Positions 10,707 to 19,450 of a stretch of 64,000 nucleotides of DNA are shown here, piece by piece. This DNA comes from Pseudophaeobacter arcticus DSM 23566 (GTDB lineage Bacteria; Pseudomonadota; Alphaproteobacteria; Rhodobacterales; Rhodobacteraceae), in the NCBI RefSeq assembly GCF_000473205.1, contig NZ_KI421507.1, forward strand, positions 1,461,934-1,525,933. The letters run 5' to 3'. The notes under the pieces are model-generated. The model worked only from the letters and a program-made list of their open reading frames with translations. It made no database searches and was not told the origin of the DNA. The translations under genes and the position numbers were made by a program. The first letter of the stretch is position 1. The number at the start of each line of letters is the position of its first letter.

Positions 10707-11489
10707 ATGACATCGCGTAGAACGCTTTTAAAAACCACATTGGCTGCAGGTTTTGCCCTGGCTGCCAGCTTCACCACTGCCAGCTTTGCAATGGCAGAAG
10801 AGCTTGATAAAATTAAGGAAGACGGAGTAATCCGCATCGCCATGAGCGGCGCTTACCCTCCCTTTAACTTTGTCAACGACAGCAACGAGGTTGTCGGTTT
10901 TGATCCGGCCGTTGGTGCCGAGATCGCCAAACGCATGGGAGTCGAAGTTGAAATCGTCACCACCGCCTGGGACGGCATCATCGGCGGTTTGCTGGCCAAT
11001 AAATATGACGCCATCGTCGGATCCATGTCGATCACCGAGGAACGTCAGCAAGTGGTTGATTTTGTTGGCCCCTATTACACCACCAAACGCGCTATCTTTG
11101 CCAAGCCGGGGGGCATCAGCTCGGCTGCTGAACTGGGCGACGCCAAGGTTGGCCTGACGCTGGGCGAAACCCATGAGGCCTGGGCCCGCGAAATGGGCTA
11201 TGACGTGCGCACCTACAAGGGCCTGCCCGAGCTGCTGCTTGAGCTGGAACATGGCCGTGTTGACGTCATCGTCAATGACTCGATTGCTGCCATCCTGGCG
11301 ATGAAGGAAACTGGTCAGGACTATGTCATGATCACAGATTTTGAGACCGAAGAATTTGGCGCCGGTATCGCCATCCGCAAGGGCAACCCAGAGCTGGCCG
11401 CCGCCATGCAGGGCGCGCTGGATGCGATGATGGAAGATGGCACCTATCTTGAAATCGCCAATAAATGGGTTGGCGGCGACATTCGCTAA
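10707..11489 (+). CDS. Polar amino acid ABC transporter, periplasmic substrate-binding protein
   Basis: A 260-residue family 3 solute-binding protein. The first ~30 residues are an export signal with an SRRTLLK segment near the start, resembling a Tat motif, followed by a hydrophobic stretch and AMA before the mature EELDKIKEDG. The mature part shows GVIRIAMSGAYPPFNFV and VVGFDPAVGAEIAKRMG, typical of amino acid or opine binding proteins. AAAGGAG precedes the ATG. It begins a four-gene importer unit and is separated from the first permease by a 125-base spacer with a hairpin. The ligand is unknown; the enzymes downstream suggest an amino-acid-like compound. Confidence 0.9.
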   Translation: MTSRRTLLKTTLAAGFALAASFTTASFAMAEELDKIKEDGVIRIAMSGAYPPFNFVNDSNEVVGFDPAVGAEIAKRMGVEVEIVTTAWDGIIGGLLANKYDAIVGSMSITEERQQVVDFVGPYYTTKRAIFAKPGGISSAAELGDAKVGLTLGETHEAWAREMGYDVRTYKGLPELLLELEHGRVDVIVNDSIAAILAMKETGQDYVMITDFETEEFGAGIAIRKGNPELAAAMQGALDAMMEDGTYLEIANKWVGGDIR

Positions 11490-11501
11490 CCCCTAAAGAC
11501 G

Positions 11502-11542
11502 CGGCCCCGTTTGGTTGTCTCTTTTGATCACCATCGGGGCCG
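11502..11542 (+). promoter_or_regulatory. Intercistronic hairpin between binding protein and permease
   Basis: CGGCCCCG (11502-11509) pairs perfectly with CGGGGCCG (11535-11542), with a short inner TGG/CCA pairing. No T-run follows, so it is more likely an mRNA-stabilising or partial attenuation structure that favours the binding protein over the permeases, as in many ABC operons. Confidence 0.5.
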
Positions 11543-11614
11543 TGCTATGCGCGACTGCCGTGCTGTTACGCAGGGCAGCAAAGACATAAGCGCGGTTTGA
11601 GGAGACAGACGACA

Positions 11615-12262
11615 GTGGACTATGCCTTGATGCAACGGGTCTTTCCCTTCTTTCTGGAGGCGGCCTGGATAACCATACTGCTGTCGGTGCTGACCGCCCT
11701 GTTGGGGGTGACCTGCGCCATGCTTGGCACTGCGGCCCGGCTGTCGCGGTTCCCGGTGCTTCGGTTTTTTGGGGCTGCTTATGTCAGCGTGTTTCGCGGT
11801 ACTCCGGCGCTGATCCAACTGTTTATCCTCTATTTTGGCGGTCCGCAGATCGGTATCCAGCTGGATGCTTTTGAGGCCGGTGTTATTGGTTTGGGGGTCA
11901 ATGTCGGCGCCTATATGACCGAGACCATGCGTGGCGCCATTATCTCGGTTGACAAAGGCCAGGGCGAGGCCGCCCGGACCCTGGGCATGAGCAAATGGCA
12001 GGCGATGCGCAATGTGATCCTGCCGCAGGCCATGCGCCTGATGATCCGCCCGCTGGGGGTGAATCTCAACACGCTGATCAAAAGCACCGCGCTGGTCGCC
12101 GCGATTTCGGTGGTTGAGCTGACCTATACAGCGCAGCGCTACATTGGCTCTACCTACAAACCCTTCGAGATGTTCCTGATTGCAGGCCTTTTGTACATGA
12201 TCATCATCTATGTTGTCGGGCTGGCCGTGACCTGGGCCGACCGCAAAGCCCGCCTGAATTGA
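11615..12262 (+). CDS. Amino acid ABC transporter permease (first)
   Basis: A 215-residue His/Glu/Gln/Arg/opine-type permease with about five hydrophobic spans. The EAA loop that contacts the ATPase is visible as GQGEAARTLGMSKWQAMRNV followed by ILPQAMR. The start is a GTG at 11615 preceded by AGGAGA at 11600-11605; the frame is open further upstream but without a better site. It pairs with the second permease 18 bases downstream to form the heteromeric membrane channel of the importer. Substrate range is not evident from sequence. Confidence 0.9.
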   Translation: MDYALMQRVFPFFLEAAWITILLSVLTALLGVTCAMLGTAARLSRFPVLRFFGAAYVSVFRGTPALIQLFILYFGGPQIGIQLDAFEAGVIGLGVNVGAYMTETMRGAIISVDKGQGEAARTLGMSKWQAMRNVILPQAMRLMIRPLGVNLNTLIKSTALVAAISVVELTYTAQRYIGSTYKPFEMFLIAGLLYMIIIYVVGLAVTWADRKARLN

Positions 12263-12280
12263 TCGGGGAAAGGAAACCGC

Positions 12281-12937
12281 ATGGGACTCGATTTTAGCGT
12301 CATTCCAAAATACCTCGACATCGTCCTCCTGGGGGCGCTCTGGACCATTGCCATTACCGTGGGGGCTGCGGTTGTCAGCTTTTTCGGCGGCATTTTTCTG
12401 GCTGTGGTCGCGCTCTATGCCCCTGCAGTGGTGCGTTGGCCCTTTCGGGTCTTTTCCTTCCTGTTTCTGGGCACGCCGCTGTTGTTGCAGTTGTTCCTGA
12501 TCTACTTTGGCCTGGTGCAGGTTGGCGTAGACGTACCGGCCTTTGTTGCCGGGGTGATTGGCCTGGGGCTGCATTTTGCCGTCTATAACTCGGAACTGTT
12601 TCAAACCAGCATTCTGGCCGTCGACAAAGGCCAGGTCGAGGCCGCCCGCACCCTGGGCCTGTCGCGGATGCAGGCGCTGCGCAAGGTGGTGGTGCCGCAG
12701 GCCGTGCGCGACGTGATCCCGCCGATTGGCAACAATATGATCGCGCTTTTGAAGGATTCCGCCCTGGTCTCGGTGATTGGTGTCTCTGAGCTGACCCTGT
12801 CTGCGCAACGCGCCATTGGCAGCACCTATCGGCCCTTTGAATTCTACGTCCTGGTGGCGGCAATCTACTATATTATCAACCTCGGCATGGAGGCCGTCTT
12901 GCGCCGCGTGGAACGCCGCATTCAGGCCTCGAAATGA
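12281..12937 (+). CDS. Amino acid ABC transporter permease (second)
   Basis: A 218-residue permease of the same family as the preceding gene, starting [20 protein letters not shown]. The EAA loop is [20 protein letters not shown] followed by [14 protein letters not shown] precedes the ATG. The two permeases resemble each other along their length, as expected of a duplicated pair forming one transporter. The ATPase gene begins 17 bases after its stop. Confidence 0.9.
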   Translation: MGLDFSVIPKYLDIVLLGALWTIAITVGAAVVSFFGGIFLAVVALYAPAVVRWPFRVFSFLFLGTPLLLQLFLIYFGLVQVGVDVPAFVAGVIGLGLHFAVYNSELFQTSILAVDKGQVEAARTLGLSRMQALRKVVVPQAVRDVIPPIGNNMIALLKDSALVSVIGVSELTLSAQRAIGSTYRPFEFYVLVAAIYYIINLGMEAVLRRVERRIQASK

Positions 12938-12954
12938 ACCGGCAGGAGAAAGAC

Positions 12955-13728
12955 ATGAGCGAGCAGAAACCTTTCATCGATATCCGTCACGCCAAAAAGA
13001 ACTTTGGCACATTGGAAGTTTTGAAAGATATCAACCTGCAGGTGGAGCGGGGGCAGATCGTTGCCATTATCGGCCCGTCGGGCTCTGGCAAAAGCACCCT
13101 GCTGCGGGCGATCAATGACCTGGATCCGCTGACCGGCGGTGAGATTTGGCTGGAGGACAAGCAGATCAATATGGATCTGCCCCATCGTCAATATGAACGT
13201 CATATCAATGAGGTGCGCCAGGAAATTGGCATGGTTTTCCAGCACTTCAACCTGTTTCCGCATCTGAAAGTGCGCGAAAACGTGACCCTGGCGCCAAAGA
13301 TGCTCAAAGGTCTGTCCGAGGCAGAGGCAAACGCCCTGGCGGAGGAGCAGCTGACCAAGGTCGGCATGATTGAACGGATCGACTACTACCCCTCGCAGCT
13401 TTCGGGTGGACAGAAACAGCGGGTGGCAATTGCGCGGGCTTTGGCGATGAAGCCCAAGGTGATGCTGTTTGACGAGGCGACATCGGCGCTGGACCCAGAG
13501 CTGGTCGAAGAGGTGAACCTGGTGATGAAACAGCTCGCCGAAGAGCACATGACCATGATCATTGTCACCCATGAGATGGGCTTTGCCGAAAGCGTTTGTG
13601 ATCGGGTTTTGTTTATGGATCAGGGGGTTGTAGTTGAAGAAGGCCCACCAGAGGTGATCTTTCGCAATCCCAAGAGCGCGCGCACACAGAATTTCCTGCG
13701 CAAACATCTGGCTGGCCAGAACGCCTAG
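12955..13728 (+). CDS. Amino acid ABC transporter ATP-binding protein
   Basis: A 257-residue GlnQ/HisP-type ATPase. Walker A is GPSGSGKST, the Q-loop region reads [12 protein letters not shown], the signature is [15 protein letters not shown], Walker B is [14 protein letters not shown] and the switch histidine is in [13 protein letters not shown] 12955 has AGGAG at 12942-12946; an ATG at 12934 overlapping the permease stop lacks such a site. It is the last importer gene and its stop overlaps the convergent LysR gene's stop by four bases. Confidence 0.93.
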   Translation: MSEQKPFIDIRHAKKNFGTLEVLKDINLQVERGQIVAIIGPSGSGKSTLLRAINDLDPLTGGEIWLEDKQINMDLPHRQYERHINEVRQEIGMVFQHFNLFPHLKVRENVTLAPKMLKGLSEAEANALAEEQLTKVGMIERIDYYPSQLSGGQKQRVAIARALAMKPKVMLFDEATSALDPELVEEVNLVMKQLAEEHMTMIIVTHEMGFAESVCDRVLFMDQGVVVEEGPPEVIFRNPKSARTQNFLRKHLAGQNA

Positions 13729-14693
13729 CGATAACTACGCTGTTCAATCGGGGTCTTGTCGATTTCAGCAATCAGCCGATCAATCAGGATCTGTTCGGCG
13801 CGGTTCTTGGTCGCGTTTTCGCTCCAGACCAGATAGACGTCGATGGCGGGCAGATCCTTGTAGGGGGGCACCTGCCACAGTTGTCCGTCCTGCACATCGC
13901 GTTCGGCCACGTGAATGGGCAGCGGGCCAACGCCTAGGCCCGAAAAGATCATCCGGCGCACCTCTTCCAGATGGCTTGAGACGCCGGTGATTTTCTGCCC
14001 CAGGGCGGCCTGCGCCCGCATCACCGTGATGGGTTTCAAAACATCCTGTAGCCGGTCGGTCTCAAAACTGACCGAAGAATGCCCCTCCAGGTCCGCGATG
14101 GTCAGATCGTCGCGGCCAAACAGCGGATGCGGCGGGCCGCAGAACAGACCAAAATATTCGCGAAAGACCCGCCGGTATTCCAGATTCGGATGGTGATCCC
14201 CAACCAGGCAGATGGCAAAGGAGGCGCGTTTTGCGGCGACCTCGGCAATGGCCTTGGAGCTGGACAGCACCTCGATCTTGAGCGTGGCCAGCGGGTGGTC
14301 GCGGTGAAATCCTGTGAGAGCCTGGTTGATCAATGGGCTCACCACATGGCTGGCCATGGCAATCCGGACATGGCCGCGGACATCATCGGTCATTTCGCGC
14401 ATCAGGGTCGACAACCGCAGCACCGAACCATTGATCTCCACCGCCTCACGGTACAGCAATCGCCCCGCTTCCGTCAGCGCATAATGGCCGGGAGAGCGGT
14501 TTATCAGCTTGCGGCCAACCCGGTCCTCCAACCGTTTTAACGCCGTAGAAACAGAGGGTTGTTTGAGCCGTAGCTGGCTTGCGGCATCGGTGACAGAGTG
14601 GCTTTCAGCCAGAACAACAAAGGTGCGCAACAGGTTCCAGTCCAGCTCGCGGGCGATCCGTTCCGGTTGGTAGTGAGGGTCATCTTCGCGCAT
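13725..14693 (-). CDS. LysR family transcriptional regulator of the catabolic block
   Basis: A 322-residue LysR-type regulator. The winged helix-turn-helix lies near residues 17-75 ([20 protein letters not shown], then [16 protein letters not shown]). The C-terminal effector-binding domain follows. It is transcribed away from the aminotransferase gene and sits between the importer operon and the catabolic operon, the usual place for a regulator of both. A T-N11-A site 28-47 bases upstream of its start closely matches one before the importer operon. The effector is unknown but should be the substrate or an early intermediate. Confidence 0.9.
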   Translation of the reverse strand: MREDDPHYQPERIARELDWNLLRTFVVLAESHSVTDAASQLRLKQPSVSTALKRLEDRVGRKLINRSPGHYALTEAGRLLYREAVEINGSVLRLSTLMREMTDDVRGHVRIAMASHVVSPLINQALTGFHRDHPLATLKIEVLSSSKAIAEVAAKRASFAICLVGDHHPNLEYRRVFREYFGLFCGPPHPLFGRDDLTIADLEGHSSVSFETDRLQDVLKPITVMRAQAALGQKITGVSSHLEEVRRMIFSGLGVGPLPIHVAERDVQDGQLWQVPPYKDLPAIDVYLVWSENATKNRAEQILIDRLIAEIDKTPIEQRSYR

Positions 14694-14720
14694 AGCTCGT
14701 CTCTATATCAAGAATTCCAA

Positions 14721-14740
14721 TTATCTATTTGATCTATACT
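14721..14740. promoter_or_regulatory. Candidate LysR-type operator in the divergent promoter region
   Basis: TTAT-N9-CTATACT with a T-N11-A core (T14724, A14736) lies between the LysR start (14693) and the aminotransferase start (14861). About two thirds of 25 aligned bases match the palindromic site at 10558-10577. It suits autoregulation plus control of the catabolic operon. Confidence 0.55.
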
Positions 14741-14860
14741 AAGGGCTCTCGCATGGTTCCTTCAAGCCCGCATTCCGGCTGCCCGCATCTTTGCCGCACT
14801 TCTATAGCGCGACGATGTCAGGGCTGGACACCACAGCGGCAGGCACATGGAAAGCAAAGA

Positions 14861-16198
14861 ATGAGCAATCTATTTTATCAGGCGCAGGGGCGCAGGCCGG
14901 TTCTGGATCAGGCGCGCGGCGTTTATATGTGGGACAAGGATGGCAAGCGCTATCTGGATGGTTCGTCGGGGGCGATGGTCTGCAATATCGGCCACTCCAA
15001 CCAGGAGGTGCTGACCGCGATGCGCCGCCAGATGGAAAAGTCCACCTTTGGCTATCGGCTGCATTTTGAGACCGAAGCCTCCGAACAATTGGCGCAGAAG
15101 CTTGCCGGGTTGATGCCGGGCGATCTGAACCGGGTGTTCTTTGTGTCTGGCGGCTCTGAAGCGGTGGAAAGCGCCACCAAGCTGGCCCGGCAATATGCCT
15201 TGGCCAGTGATCAGGGCAGCCGCTGGAAAGTCATCTCGCGTGCGCCCAGCTATCATGGCTGCACATTGGGTGCCCTGGCCCTGACCGGTTATCGCCCGCT
15301 GACCGCACCCTTTGCGCCAATGATGCAGGACATGCCGAAAATCCCCGCGCCCCGGGCCTATCTGGACGGGCTCAACCCCGAGGATCCGACCACCGGCCAC
15401 CACTATGCCGATATGCTGGAGGCAAAGATCATTGCCGAAGGCCCCGAAACTGTTCTTGCGTTTATCATCGAACCTGTCGGTGGCGCCTCCACTGGCGCGC
15501 TGGTGCCGCCCGAGGGCTATATGGAGCGGATCCGTGAGATCTGCACCCGCTATGGCATCTTGTTGATCATGGATGAGGTGATGACCGGGGCCGGCCGTAC
15601 CGGCAGCTTTCTCGGCTCGGATCACTGGCAGGCGCAGCCCGACATTGTGGTGATGTCCAAGGGGCTGGGCGCGGGCTATATGCCCCTGGGGGCGGTGATT
15701 GCCGATGAGCGCCTGGTTGAGCCGATACTGGCGCAGGGCGGCTTTGCTCATGGTTTTACCTATGCTGGCAACCCGCTGGCCTGCGCCGCCGGGCTGGCGG
15801 TGGTGAATACCATCGAAATAAGCGGGCTTTGTGCCAATGCCGCCAAAATGGGCGAGAGCCTGTTGGCACGGCTCAATGGATTGATGCAAAAGCATGAATT
15901 GATTGGCGATGTGCGCGGCAAGGGGCTGCTGACGGCCTTTGAATTTATGGCCGACCGGGACAGCAAGGCGCCGCTCCCGGCTAGGCTGAATGCCCATCAG
16001 CGCTTTGTCGATCTGGCCTATGCAAAGGGGCTGATTGTCTATTCGCGACGCACGCGCGATGGCACCGAGGGGGATCACATCCTGGTTTGCCCACCGCTGA
16101 TCGTGAACGCGGAGCATATCGACGAAATCATCGAGGGTCTTGATGCCAGCCTGGTTCAGTTCAGCCAGGACATCCATTCCGAACTAAAGGCAGGCTGA
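14861..16198 (+). CDS. Class III (omega) PLP-dependent aminotransferase
   Basis: A 445-residue class III aminotransferase starting MSNLFYQAQGRRPVLDQARG. The PLP-binding pieces are SGGSEAVESA near residue 96, MDEVMTGAGRTG (Asp238) and the Schiff-base lysine in VMSKGLGAGYMPLGA (Lys267). This class acts on amino groups distant from, or beta to, the carboxylate. The next gene cleaves beta-keto acids, so a beta-amino acid substrate is a reasonable inference. Its stop is three bases before the BKACE start. An open frame upstream to 14729 lacks family sequence. Confidence 0.92.
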   Translation: MSNLFYQAQGRRPVLDQARGVYMWDKDGKRYLDGSSGAMVCNIGHSNQEVLTAMRRQMEKSTFGYRLHFETEASEQLAQKLAGLMPGDLNRVFFVSGGSEAVESATKLARQYALASDQGSRWKVISRAPSYHGCTLGALALTGYRPLTAPFAPMMQDMPKIPAPRAYLDGLNPEDPTTGHHYADMLEAKIIAEGPETVLAFIIEPVGGASTGALVPPEGYMERIREICTRYGILLIMDEVMTGAGRTGSFLGSDHWQAQPDIVVMSKGLGAGYMPLGAVIADERLVEPILAQGGFAHGFTYAGNPLACAAGLAVVNTIEISGLCANAAKMGESLLARLNGLMQKHELIGDVRGKGLLTAFEFMADRDSKAPLPARLNAHQRFVDLAYAKGLIVYSRRTRDGTEGDHILVCPPLIVNAEHIDEIIEGLDASLVQFSQDIHSELKAG

Positions 16199-16201
16199 CC
16201 C

Positions 16202-17128
16202 ATGCGCAAAATTCTGATTACCTGTGCCGTCACCGGCTCTATCCATACGCCGTCGATGTCGCCCTATCTGCCTGTGACGCCTGCGGAAATATCTGATCAG
16301 GCGCAGGGCGCAGCCGCGGCAGGTGCAGCGATCCTGCATCTTCATGCGCGCAATCCCGTGACCGGCCAGCCTTCGGCCCGCGCAGAGGATTTTATGAGTT
16401 TCCTGCCGCAATTGAAACAATCCTGTGATGCGGTGTTGAACCTTTCAACCGGGGGCAGCGCGGTGATGACCCTGGATGACCGCCTGGCCGCCCCCAAACG
16501 GGTCGAACCGGAGATGTGCAGCCTCAATATGGGCAGCATGAACTTTGCGCTCTATCCGGCGGCGGCGCGGATTTCCGACTGGAAACACGACTGGGAACAG
16601 CCATTTCTGGAGAACTCGGATGATCTGGTGTTCAAGAACACCCCGCGCGACATTGCCCGTATCCTGACCGAGCTGGGGGTCGAGCGGGGCGCCCGGTTTG
16701 AGTTTGAATGTTACGACGTTGGGCATCTTTATATGCTCAAACATTTTGTCGATCGCGGATTGGTGCGAAAGCCCCTGTTCATTCAGTTTGTCTTTGGGGT
16801 GTTGGGCGGCATGGGGACGGATCCGGAAAACCTGATGCATATGAAGGTGATCGCGGACAAGCTGTTTGGCGATGATTACATGTTTTCGGTGCTGGCAGCG
16901 GGGCGTCAGCAGATGCCGCTAATCACCATGGCCGCCGCCATGGGCGGGCATGTGCGGGTTGGGCTGGAGGACAGTCTGATGATCTCGCGCGGGGTTCTGG
17001 CCAAGGATAACGCCGAACAGGTGCGCAAAATTCGCCGCATCGTCGAAGACCTTGGCCGTGAGGTGGCAAGCCCAGATGAGGCCCGCGATATGCTGGGCCT
17101 CAAAGGCGCTGACCGCACCGCGATTTAA
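16202..17128 (+). CDS. Beta-keto acid cleavage enzyme (BKACE, DUF849)
   Basis: A 308-residue BKACE family protein. These Zn enzymes condense a beta-keto acid with acetyl-CoA and split it into acetoacetate and a new acyl-CoA; the founder is 3-keto-5-aminohexanoate cleavage enzyme of lysine fermentation. Metal ligands are visible as HLHAR (His46, His48) plus a late glutamate, probably Glu256 in RVGLEDSL. Other family features are NLSTGG and QFVFGVLGGMGT. It directly follows the aminotransferase that could supply its substrate. The side-chain specificity, which varies widely in the family, cannot be read with confidence. Confidence 0.92.
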   Translation: MRKILITCAVTGSIHTPSMSPYLPVTPAEISDQAQGAAAAGAAILHLHARNPVTGQPSARAEDFMSFLPQLKQSCDAVLNLSTGGSAVMTLDDRLAAPKRVEPEMCSLNMGSMNFALYPAAARISDWKHDWEQPFLENSDDLVFKNTPRDIARILTELGVERGARFEFECYDVGHLYMLKHFVDRGLVRKPLFIQFVFGVLGGMGTDPENLMHMKVIADKLFGDDYMFSVLAAGRQQMPLITMAAAMGGHVRVGLEDSLMISRGVLAKDNAEQVRKIRRIVEDLGREVASPDEARDMLGLKGADRTAI

Positions 17129-17150
17129 AGTGATACAGAAGGACAGGCAG

Positions 17151-18176
17151 ATGAAAGCGATCTTTGACGCGCGCCAATGGCACCACGACCCCAAGCATTT
17201 TATGGCCAACGGCAAGGCGCAGCCAAACCCGGAACAGCCCAAACGCATTGAGGTTCTTCAAAACGGAGCACTGGCGGCGGGCTGCACATTCTCGGAGCCG
17301 CAGGATGCGGGTCTCGGCCCGATTGCTGCGGTGCATACGGCGGAATATCTGACCTTTCTCAAGAATATCTACCGCCGTTGGCAATATATCAAAGATGCAG
17401 GCGAAGAGGTGATCCCCAATATTCACCCTGCCAACCGCAGCGACAGCTACCCCAAATCGGCCACCGGCCAGTCGGGTTACCATCAGGCAGATACCGCCTG
17501 TCCAATCGCCAAGGGCACCTGGGAGGCGGCCTATTGGTCGGCGCAATCGGCCATTTCAGGTGCCGATCACCTGCGCGAAGGCGGCCAATCCGCCTATGTT
17601 CTGGCCCGTCCACCGGGGCATCACGCCTTTGCCGATATGGCCGGGGGATTTTGCTTTCTGAACAATTCCGGCATCGCGGCCCAACGGCTGGCCGCAGCCG
17701 GGCTGCGGCCGGCGATTGTCGATGTGGATGTGCATCACGGCAACGGCACCCAAGGCATATTCTACAATCGTGATGACGTGTTGACCGTCTCACTTCATGC
17801 AGACCCCGACCGGTTTTACCCGTTCTTCTGGGGCCACGCCCAGGAGCGTGGCGCGGGCGCGGGGCTGGGCTATAACCTCAATCTGCCGCTGGCGCGCGGC
17901 ACCGATGATGAGGGCTTTCTCAAGGCGCTTGATGTTGCGCTGGAACGGGTGACCCTGTTTGGCGCCGATGTCGTGGTGGTGGCTCTGGGGCTGGATGCCT
18001 CTATTGATGATCCGTTTCAGGGGCTTGCCGTGACGAAAGAGGGGTTCTCTCGTATTGGCGCGGCCTTTGCAAATCTTGGCCTGCCGGTGCTGTTTGTCCA
18101 GGAGGGCGGATACCTGAGCGCCAGTCTTGGCGAAAACCTGACCCGCTGCCTGACAGGCTATCAAAGCGCCACTTGA
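17151..18176 (+). CDS. Histone deacetylase superfamily deacetylase, acetylpolyamine amidohydrolase-like
   Basis: A 341-residue protein, the same length as I recall for Mycoplana acetylpolyamine amidohydrolase. Active-site histidines lie in RPPGHHAF (His157, His158). Zn ligands are Asp193 and His195 in DVDVHHGNG and Asp282 in LGLDAS; the transition-state tyrosine is Tyr321 in EGGY. These positions match the Mycoplana enzyme with a constant shift of two. Such enzymes remove acetyl groups from acetylputrescine and related amines. AAGGACAGGC precedes the ATG. The context suggests it deacetylates the imported compound or a product such as 4-acetamidobutyrate, which is inference. Confidence 0.9.
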   Translation: MKAIFDARQWHHDPKHFMANGKAQPNPEQPKRIEVLQNGALAAGCTFSEPQDAGLGPIAAVHTAEYLTFLKNIYRRWQYIKDAGEEVIPNIHPANRSDSYPKSATGQSGYHQADTACPIAKGTWEAAYWSAQSAISGADHLREGGQSAYVLARPPGHHAFADMAGGFCFLNNSGIAAQRLAAAGLRPAIVDVDVHHGNGTQGIFYNRDDVLTVSLHADPDRFYPFFWGHAQERGAGAGLGYNLNLPLARGTDDEGFLKALDVALERVTLFGADVVVVALGLDASIDDPFQGLAVTKEGFSRIGAAFANLGLPVLFVQEGGYLSASLGENLTRCLTGYQSAT

Positions 18177-18220
18177 CGGAAAGCGGCCTGCCCAAGGTCG
18201 CGACAATGAAAGAAGCTGAC

Positions 18221-19450
18221 ATGACAACCGCACTCTCCAACACTCAGTTGGCATATCTCCAGTCCCTGCGCCGGGAGCTGCACCAAAGCCCCGAGATCTC
18301 GGGCGAGGAGGCTGAAACCGCGGCGCGTATCACTCAGGAGCTGACGCGCGCCGGGGCGGACCGGATCTGGACCGGGCTTGGCGGCCATGGCGTCGCGGCG
18401 GAATTCCGGGGTCGGCAGGACGGGCCGACAGTCATGATCCGCTGCGAGCTGGACGCTTTGCCGATCCCTGAAATCTCGCAGGCGCCCTATCGCTCGCGGG
18501 TGGATGGCAAGGGGCATCTGTGTGGCCATGATGGCCATATGGTGATGGTGCTGGGGGTGGCGCTGGCGCTAAAAACCCGCCCTGCCTTGGGCCGGGTGAT
18601 CCTGCTGTTCCAACCGGCAGAAGAGACCGGCGCCGGGGCCGCTGCGGTGATAAATGACCCGCGCTGGCCGGAGCTGAGACCTGATTTTGCCTTTGCCTAT
18701 CATAATGTTCCGGGTCGACCTTTAGGTGAAATTGGTCTGTGCCAGGGGGTGAGTAACTGTGCCTCTCGTGGGATGAAGATCCGCTTTGACGGCAAAACCT
18801 CCCATGCGGCAGCGCCCGAAGATGGGGTCTCGCCGGGCTTGGTGATCGCAGATCTGATGCAGCGCCTGCCACTGCTGGGTCCAGGTGGTGAAATGGGGGA
18901 TGATTTTGCCCTGGCGACACTGACCCATGCGCAGCTTGGCGAGGCAAGTTTTGGCATCGCACCGGGCGCCGGGGAGCTGCGCATGACCCTGCGCAGCCAG
19001 ACCGATGCCAGGATGGCGCGCCTGGTGCAGGAGGCAGAGGCGCAGCTGGCGCGGGCCTTGGCAAAGGCTGCAAAGCAGGCCGGGGATGTGTCTGGCAGTG
19101 TGACTTGGCACGATGTGTTTTTGGCCACCGTAAATGAGGACAGCGCTCTCGCTATTGCCACCAGGGCCGCCTCCAGCCTTGGCCTGTCCACAGTGGCAAT
19201 GCGCCATCCGATGCGCTGGTCAGAAGACTTTGGCCGTTTTGGCCTGGATGGCGCCAAGGCGGCGATGGTGTTTATCGGATCCGGCGAAGCACAGCCACAG
19301 TTGCATAACCCGAACTACGACTTCCCGGATGGCTTGACCCCAATCGGCGTGGCCCTGTTGGTTGAAATTGTCGACCAGCTGCTGGCGGAGCAAGGCGATG
19401 CTCATCCCGCGCCCAAAATCCTCCAGCTGTCAGATGTGCCCAATGACTGA
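18221..19450 (+). CDS. M20 family amidohydrolase (hippurate hydrolase/aminoacylase type)
   Basis: A 409-residue M20D-type amidohydrolase. Metal-binding residues appear in HLCGHDGHMVMV (Cys101, His103) and in QPAEETGAGA, the region of the general-base glutamate. HQSPEISGEEAETA near residue 21 is the usual N-terminal signature. These enzymes hydrolyse N-acyl amino acids or related amides in the cytoplasm. The start is uncertain: ATG 18221 or ATG 18206 (AAGG eight bases upstream), both close to the HDAC-like stop at 18176. It is the second acyl-amide hydrolase in this operon, pointing to an N-acylated substrate. Confidence 0.9.
   Translation: MTTALSNTQLAYLQSLRRELHQSPEISGEEAETAARITQELTRAGADRIWTGLGGHGVAAEFRGRQDGPTVMIRCELDALPIPEISQAPYRSRVDGKGHLCGHDGHMVMVLGVALALKTRPALGRVILLFQPAEETGAGAAAVINDPRWPELRPDFAFAYHNVPGRPLGEIGLCQGVSNCASRGMKIRFDGKTSHAAAPEDGVSPGLVIADLMQRLPLLGPGGEMGDDFALATLTHAQLGEASFGIAPGAGELRMTLRSQTDARMARLVQEAEAQLARALAKAAKQAGDVSGSVTWHDVFLATVNEDSALAIATRAASSLGLSTVAMRHPMRWSEDFGRFGLDGAKAAMVFIGSGEAQPQLHNPNYDFPDGLTPIGVALLVEIVDQLLAEQGDAHPAPKILQLSDVPND

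Noticed and set aside
11528..12808. 426-codon open frame on the minus strand across the ABC permeases
   Set aside because: It covers two recognised permease genes in antisense and has low-complexity, Q/H/R-rich sequence typical of a shadow frame.
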